From positions 1 to 14,809 of the forward strand of contig JAILRR010000028.1 in NCBI GenBank assembly GCA_024698065.1: DNA of 14,809 nt, in the 5' to 3' direction. Within the stretch, counting starts at the first letter, position 1, and each line of letters opens with the position of its first letter. Under the pieces are notes generated by a model that did not search any database, was not told where the DNA came from, and was given only the letters and a program-made list of their open reading frames with translations. The DNA comes from Bacilli bacterium. GTDB lineage: Bacteria; Bacillota_I; Bacilli_A; RFN20; CAG-826. The position numbers and the translations under genes were made by a program. This document shows, in pieces, positions 12,159 through 14,809 of this stretch.

Positions 12159-13661
12159 ATGAAAACCAAAAAGCTTATTCTTCTCCCACTATTATCGTTA
12201 GTTATTACGAGTTGCGCCCAGGAGCCTTCTCCCATTAACAAATCCATTCGCAGTTCAGACGCTCCTTTAAGCGGGTCTAAGACCTCTGTCGATGGCGGCA
12301 ACAATGCCAATAAATCAAGTAGTCTTACTGATGAAGATATCGCTGACATTTACTCTAGCAGCAGTAGCAGCAATACCCCAGTCGGCATCAATTACCCAAT
12401 TACAGTTAATGATCTAGATGGCGTTGAAGAACTTAGAAGCCCATCAAATCTAAATCATGATTTTTCTTACTTGGACGTTTCCCAAAGCTTCATCACTTTT
12501 AGAAATAAGATGCAGTATTTTTCAAACAAACTGAGCGATTATTTTGTTAAGACATACTTTGAAGATGACAAAAACTTCGTCTTGTCTCCGCTTTCTATTG
12601 AGATGTGCCTTGGCCTAGCCATTAGATCCGCCGAAGGAGAAACGAGAGACGAAATCTTGGCGGCTTTTGATATGGACTATGAAACGTTCAATGCCAACTA
12701 TAAGCTCTACTTTGACTATCTTTTCGAGGACTATAAACACAGCAATGGCGACATTATTTCCCAACTGTTATTGACGAATTCGATTTGGATTGATGACGGT
12801 ATCGCACTCAAGAACAGTGGCCTTGATGCCTTGAGGGACGATTATTACTGCTATTCGTACGACGTTGATTTCTTTGGAGATAACGCGAATGCCAACGAAG
12901 CGATAAGCGAATTCATCAGCCGTAGCACAAATGGATTGCTCAAACCGGATCTTAATCTTTCGCCCACAACCTTATTTGTGTTGATGAACACTCTGTACTT
13001 TAAATCCATTTGGAATGATTCTGGAAGTAATCTGCCTTACGCTCCGACTGAATATAAGTTCACAAACAGCGATGGTTCCGAATCCAATAAGCGATTGCTT
13101 AATGGCGATTATTATCAGGGCAAGCCAATCGTAACCGACGATTATTCTTGTTTTTACACAGGCTTATGCGGTGGTTATCGGCTTTACTTCGTTAAGCCAA
13201 ACGAGGGCAAGGAACTCAAAGAGGTCTTCAACGAAGACACCATGAATTACGTCTTAAGTAACGGCAGCATCGTTACGTTTGATGATGAAAAGAGGGAAGA
13301 ATACTCAACCCGGTGTTATTTCCCAGAATTCAGCACAAATGGCGAATTTGACTTAATTGATGCGCTAAAAGAGGGCTTCGGTATCGAATCGCTGTTCAAT
13401 TACACATGCAATATGTCTCCTTTGACCGACGGACATGTTTGCGTCGATAAATCAAAACATCTAGCCAAACTGGACGTTACCAAGAAAGGTGTTGAAGGCG
13501 CTGCGGTTACATACATGGCTACGCGCAGCATTGGGGAAATGCCAGATATACGCCAATACACCAAGATCAAATATACATTTGTGGTCGATAAGGAATTTGG
13601 CTTTATCTTAACGTCCGGCAACGATGTGCTGTTCTCGGGTGTCGTCAATAATATCGATTAA
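12159..13661 (+). CDS. Serpin-family lipoprotein (serine protease inhibitor)
   Basis: A 500-residue protein with a lipoprotein signal (MKTKK, hydrophobic core, VITSC with Cys19), a Ser/Asn-rich linker to about residue 75, then a serpin fold. Serpin marks in order: NFVLSPLSIEMCLGLAIRSA near 140, AEGETRDEI, NSIWIDDG, FISRSTNGLLKP, LMNTLYFKSIW, and the C-terminal YTFVVDKEFGFIL...LFSGVV. The hinge KKGVEGAAVT (442-451) departs from E-E/K-G-T/S-E-A-A-A at P17 (Lys) and P14 (Val); counting 17 residues puts P1 near Ile458 and P1' at Gly459. From there to the FxxDxxF strand the loop is about ten residues longer than in alpha-1-antitrypsin. Expected role: a surface-anchored suicide inhibitor of host or microbial serine proteases. 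Codon use is less C-ending than in its neighbours. Confidence 0.9.
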   Translation: MKTKKLILLPLLSLVITSCAQEPSPINKSIRSSDAPLSGSKTSVDGGNNANKSSSLTDEDIADIYSSSSSSNTPVGINYPITVNDLDGVEELRSPSNLNHDFSYLDVSQSFITFRNKMQYFSNKLSDYFVKTYFEDDKNFVLSPLSIEMCLGLAIRSAEGETRDEILAAFDMDYETFNANYKLYFDYLFEDYKHSNGDIISQLLLTNSIWIDDGIALKNSGLDALRDDYYCYSYDVDFFGDNANANEAISEFISRSTNGLLKPDLNLSPTTLFVLMNTLYFKSIWNDSGSNLPYAPTEYKFTNSDGSESNKRLLNGDYYQGKPIVTDDYSCFYTGLCGGYRLYFVKPNEGKELKEVFNEDTMNYVLSNGSIVTFDDEKREEYSTRCYFPEFSTNGEFDLIDALKEGFGIESLFNYTCNMSPLTDGHVCVDKSKHLAKLDVTKKGVEGAAVTYMATRSIGEMPDIRQYTKIKYTFVVDKEFGFILTSGNDVLFSGVVNNID

Positions 13662-13663
13662 CA

Positions 13664-13695
13664 AAAAACAGGAGCCAATGCAGGTTCCTGTTTTT
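13664..13695. terminator. Bidirectional terminator after the serpin gene
   Basis: AAAAACAGGAGCC (13664-13676) pairs with GGTTCCTGTTTTT (13683-13695), 13 bp with one G-U, around a 6-base loop. The A and T runs at its ends serve both strands, and it separates convergent genes. Confidence 0.93.
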
Positions 13696-13710
13696 AATGT
13701 TACCAATCTT

Positions 13711-14809
13711 TTAATCCTCGAAACCGTTTTGTCCGCCGGCAGTGGAATTATCGAAGATATAAATACCACCGATATTGATGTTTCTGCCTAAGCCTTTGAT
13801 TTCGATTTCGTGGTTGCCCTGAGCGATTGAAGTGGTGCCAATGATGACTGGCCAGTAATTGATTCTGGTGTTGCCATTGAGCTTGCATCTTCCTAAGCGG
13901 GCATCGTAATAGGATTGCGAAGTCATCGTGATGTCATGGGAATCGATTTCACAGTCAATAGCCTCTTCGATCTTCAAAGCTTTATTGCCATCATCGTTTT
14001 GGTTGGTGTCGGGGTTAGCCAAATAGGCGACGACCTGACCTTCAAAAGCTTTTTTGGCTTCGAAGGAGTAACTGACGGAAGAAGTGCCATCCAAAGTGAA
14101 ATAGTTATCTGGATGGTTTCTTTCAGAGGTGTCATTCACCATAGTGGTGCCGTTTCCTTCTAAGACATCGGCCCTAGCGATGATTTGTCCCGCATCATTG
14201 CCTCCGGCTTTAGGTCCTTCGGTAAGCATATCGATGACATGGTCGAGCGTGCCTTTGGCAACGCCTAAACCGAGGAGGAAGTTATAGACCTTGTTTTGGA
14301 ATTTCTCTCCGGAATAGTTCACGATGTCGTCCATGTATTTCTTGATGTCGTGAGAGTTGCCATCACCGATGGTTCTTTGCTCACCGATCTTTCCGAAGTT
14401 CGAGAAGAGGTAGTCCTGATAGACTTGCTCATATGAAGCGCCTAACAAGCCATGGAGCAAGATGGTGCATAAACCAGTTCTGTCTGTGCCGATCTTGCAG
14501 TGGTAGAAGAGAGGGAGATGGTCATCGTCTGAGATGAAGTTGAAGAAATTCTTAACGGCTTCCGCGTTTCTTGAAACGTGGGAGTATCCACCGGTTGAGG
14601 AAGTATCCATGCGGGAGCCCGTGTAAACGGGAACGTTAGGGAGGTTAAGGTTATAGCTGTCGCTGTCACCGGCGAGGTTGATCTCATTCTTGACGCCTAA
14701 ATGGTTGACCATTTCCTCGGTCGTCTTTTCGGTGAAGGAGCCATTTTGGTTTTTGCCGCTGGTCCTATAGATAAGGCCTTGCTTGATCTTGCCGCCGTTC
14801 TCTAAGGTA
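13711..14809 (-). CDS. IphP-type tyrosine phosphatase with C-terminal CBM6/35-like domain (5'-truncated)
   Basis: The minus-strand frame stays open to the window edge, so the ATG at 14712 is internal and the N-terminus lies outside; 365 residues are visible. The phosphatase part includes GGKIKQGLIYRTSG, typical of the N-terminal region of Y_phosphatase3/IphP enzymes, and the P-loop HCKIGTDRTG (Cys codon 14497-14499, CX5R), which forms the phospho-cysteine intermediate. From about 14180 to the end a beta-sandwich follows: FTLDGTSSVSYSFEA, then TSIAQGNHEIEIKGLGRNIN (near the C-terminus), as in CBM6/35 carbohydrate-binding modules. Such a domain suggests the enzyme is secreted or surface-bound, but the signal peptide, if any, is beyond the window. 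The protein ends FDNSTAGGQNGFED, with no anchor motif. Confidence 0.88.
   Translation of the reverse strand, partial: TLENGGKIKQGLIYRTSGKNQNGSFTEKTTEEMVNHLGVKNEINLAGDSDSYNLNLPNVPVYTGSRMDTSSTGGYSHVSRNAEAVKNFFNFISDDDHLPLFYHCKIGTDRTGLCTILLHGLLGASYEQVYQDYLFSNFGKIGEQRTIGDGNSHDIKKYMDDIVNYSGEKFQNKVYNFLLGLGVAKGTLDHVIDMLTEGPKAGGNDAGQIIARADVLEGNGTTMVNDTSERNHPDNYFTLDGTSSVSYSFEAKKAFEGQVVAYLANPDTNQNDDGNKALKIEEAIDCEIDSHDITMTSQSYYDARLGRCKLNGNTRINYWPVIIGTTSIAQGNHEIEIKGLGRNINIGGIYIFDNSTAGGQNGFED

Noticed and set aside
1..14809. CRISPR array, insertion sequence, prophage genes or toxin-antitoxin pair
   Set aside because: No spaced direct repeats, transposase, integrase, phage structural gene or typical small gene pair could be seen on either strand.

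Overview
The window is 14.8 kb of densely coded bacterial DNA: standard genetic code (TGA is a stop at 6589-6591 and tryptophan is TGG), strong preference for CCA proline and for C-ending TTC/ATC/GTC codons, and most intergenic gaps only a few bases to about 100 bases. An [FeFe] hydrogenase, a rubrerythrin, Hsp33, several lipoproteins with Bacillota-style lipoboxes and a Crp/Fnr regulator point to a fermentative, strictly anaerobic member of the Bacillota. My guess, an inference from style only, is an uncultured gut member of the class Bacilli near the Mollicutes/Erysipelotrichia (RF39/RFN20-like). No phage, transposon or CRISPR array is visible.

Left part (1-6.6 kb). The end of a multi-cluster [FeFe] hydrogenase gene (its start is outside the window) meets a convergent Crp/Fnr-type regulator across a two-way terminator. 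The regulator is divergent from a two-gene ABC importer module (lipoprotein binding protein plus SsuC/ThiX-like permease, no ATPase in the window). Between them lies a perfect 16-bp Crp-type palindrome, TGTGA-N6-TCACA, centred 41.5 bp before the start site predicted for the importer. Then come a six-helix membrane protein whose promoter implies a leaderless mRNA, a rubrerythrin with its own promoter and terminator, a small membrane protein on the minus strand, and a divergent cyclophilin.

Middle part (6.6-11.8 kb). A minus-strand operon runs Hsp33 (hslO) - unknown beta-rich protein - Nudix hydrolase. Upstream of it is a TetR-type regulator whose promoter holds an inverted repeat. Facing away from the TetR gene is a fused AmmeMemoRadiSam protein (MEMO/LigB-like half plus AMMECR1 half), again apparently leaderless, followed 2 bases later by a six-helix membrane protein.

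Right part (11.8-14.8 kb). A tRNA-Thr(CGT) with clear promoter and terminator is followed by a lipoprotein serpin with an unusually long reactive-centre loop and different codon use. Convergent with it is a 5'-truncated IphP-type tyrosine phosphatase that carries a C-terminal CBM6/35-like beta-sandwich. These last two look like cell-surface or secreted proteins acting on the outside world (host or microbial proteases, phosphate esters on glycans or proteins).

The items most worth following are the Crp-type switch at 2254-2303, the serpin lipoprotein, the phosphatase-CBM fusion, the MEMO-AMMECR1 fusion without a radical SAM neighbour, and the recurring TATAAT-7/8-ATG architecture that suggests leaderless transcripts.
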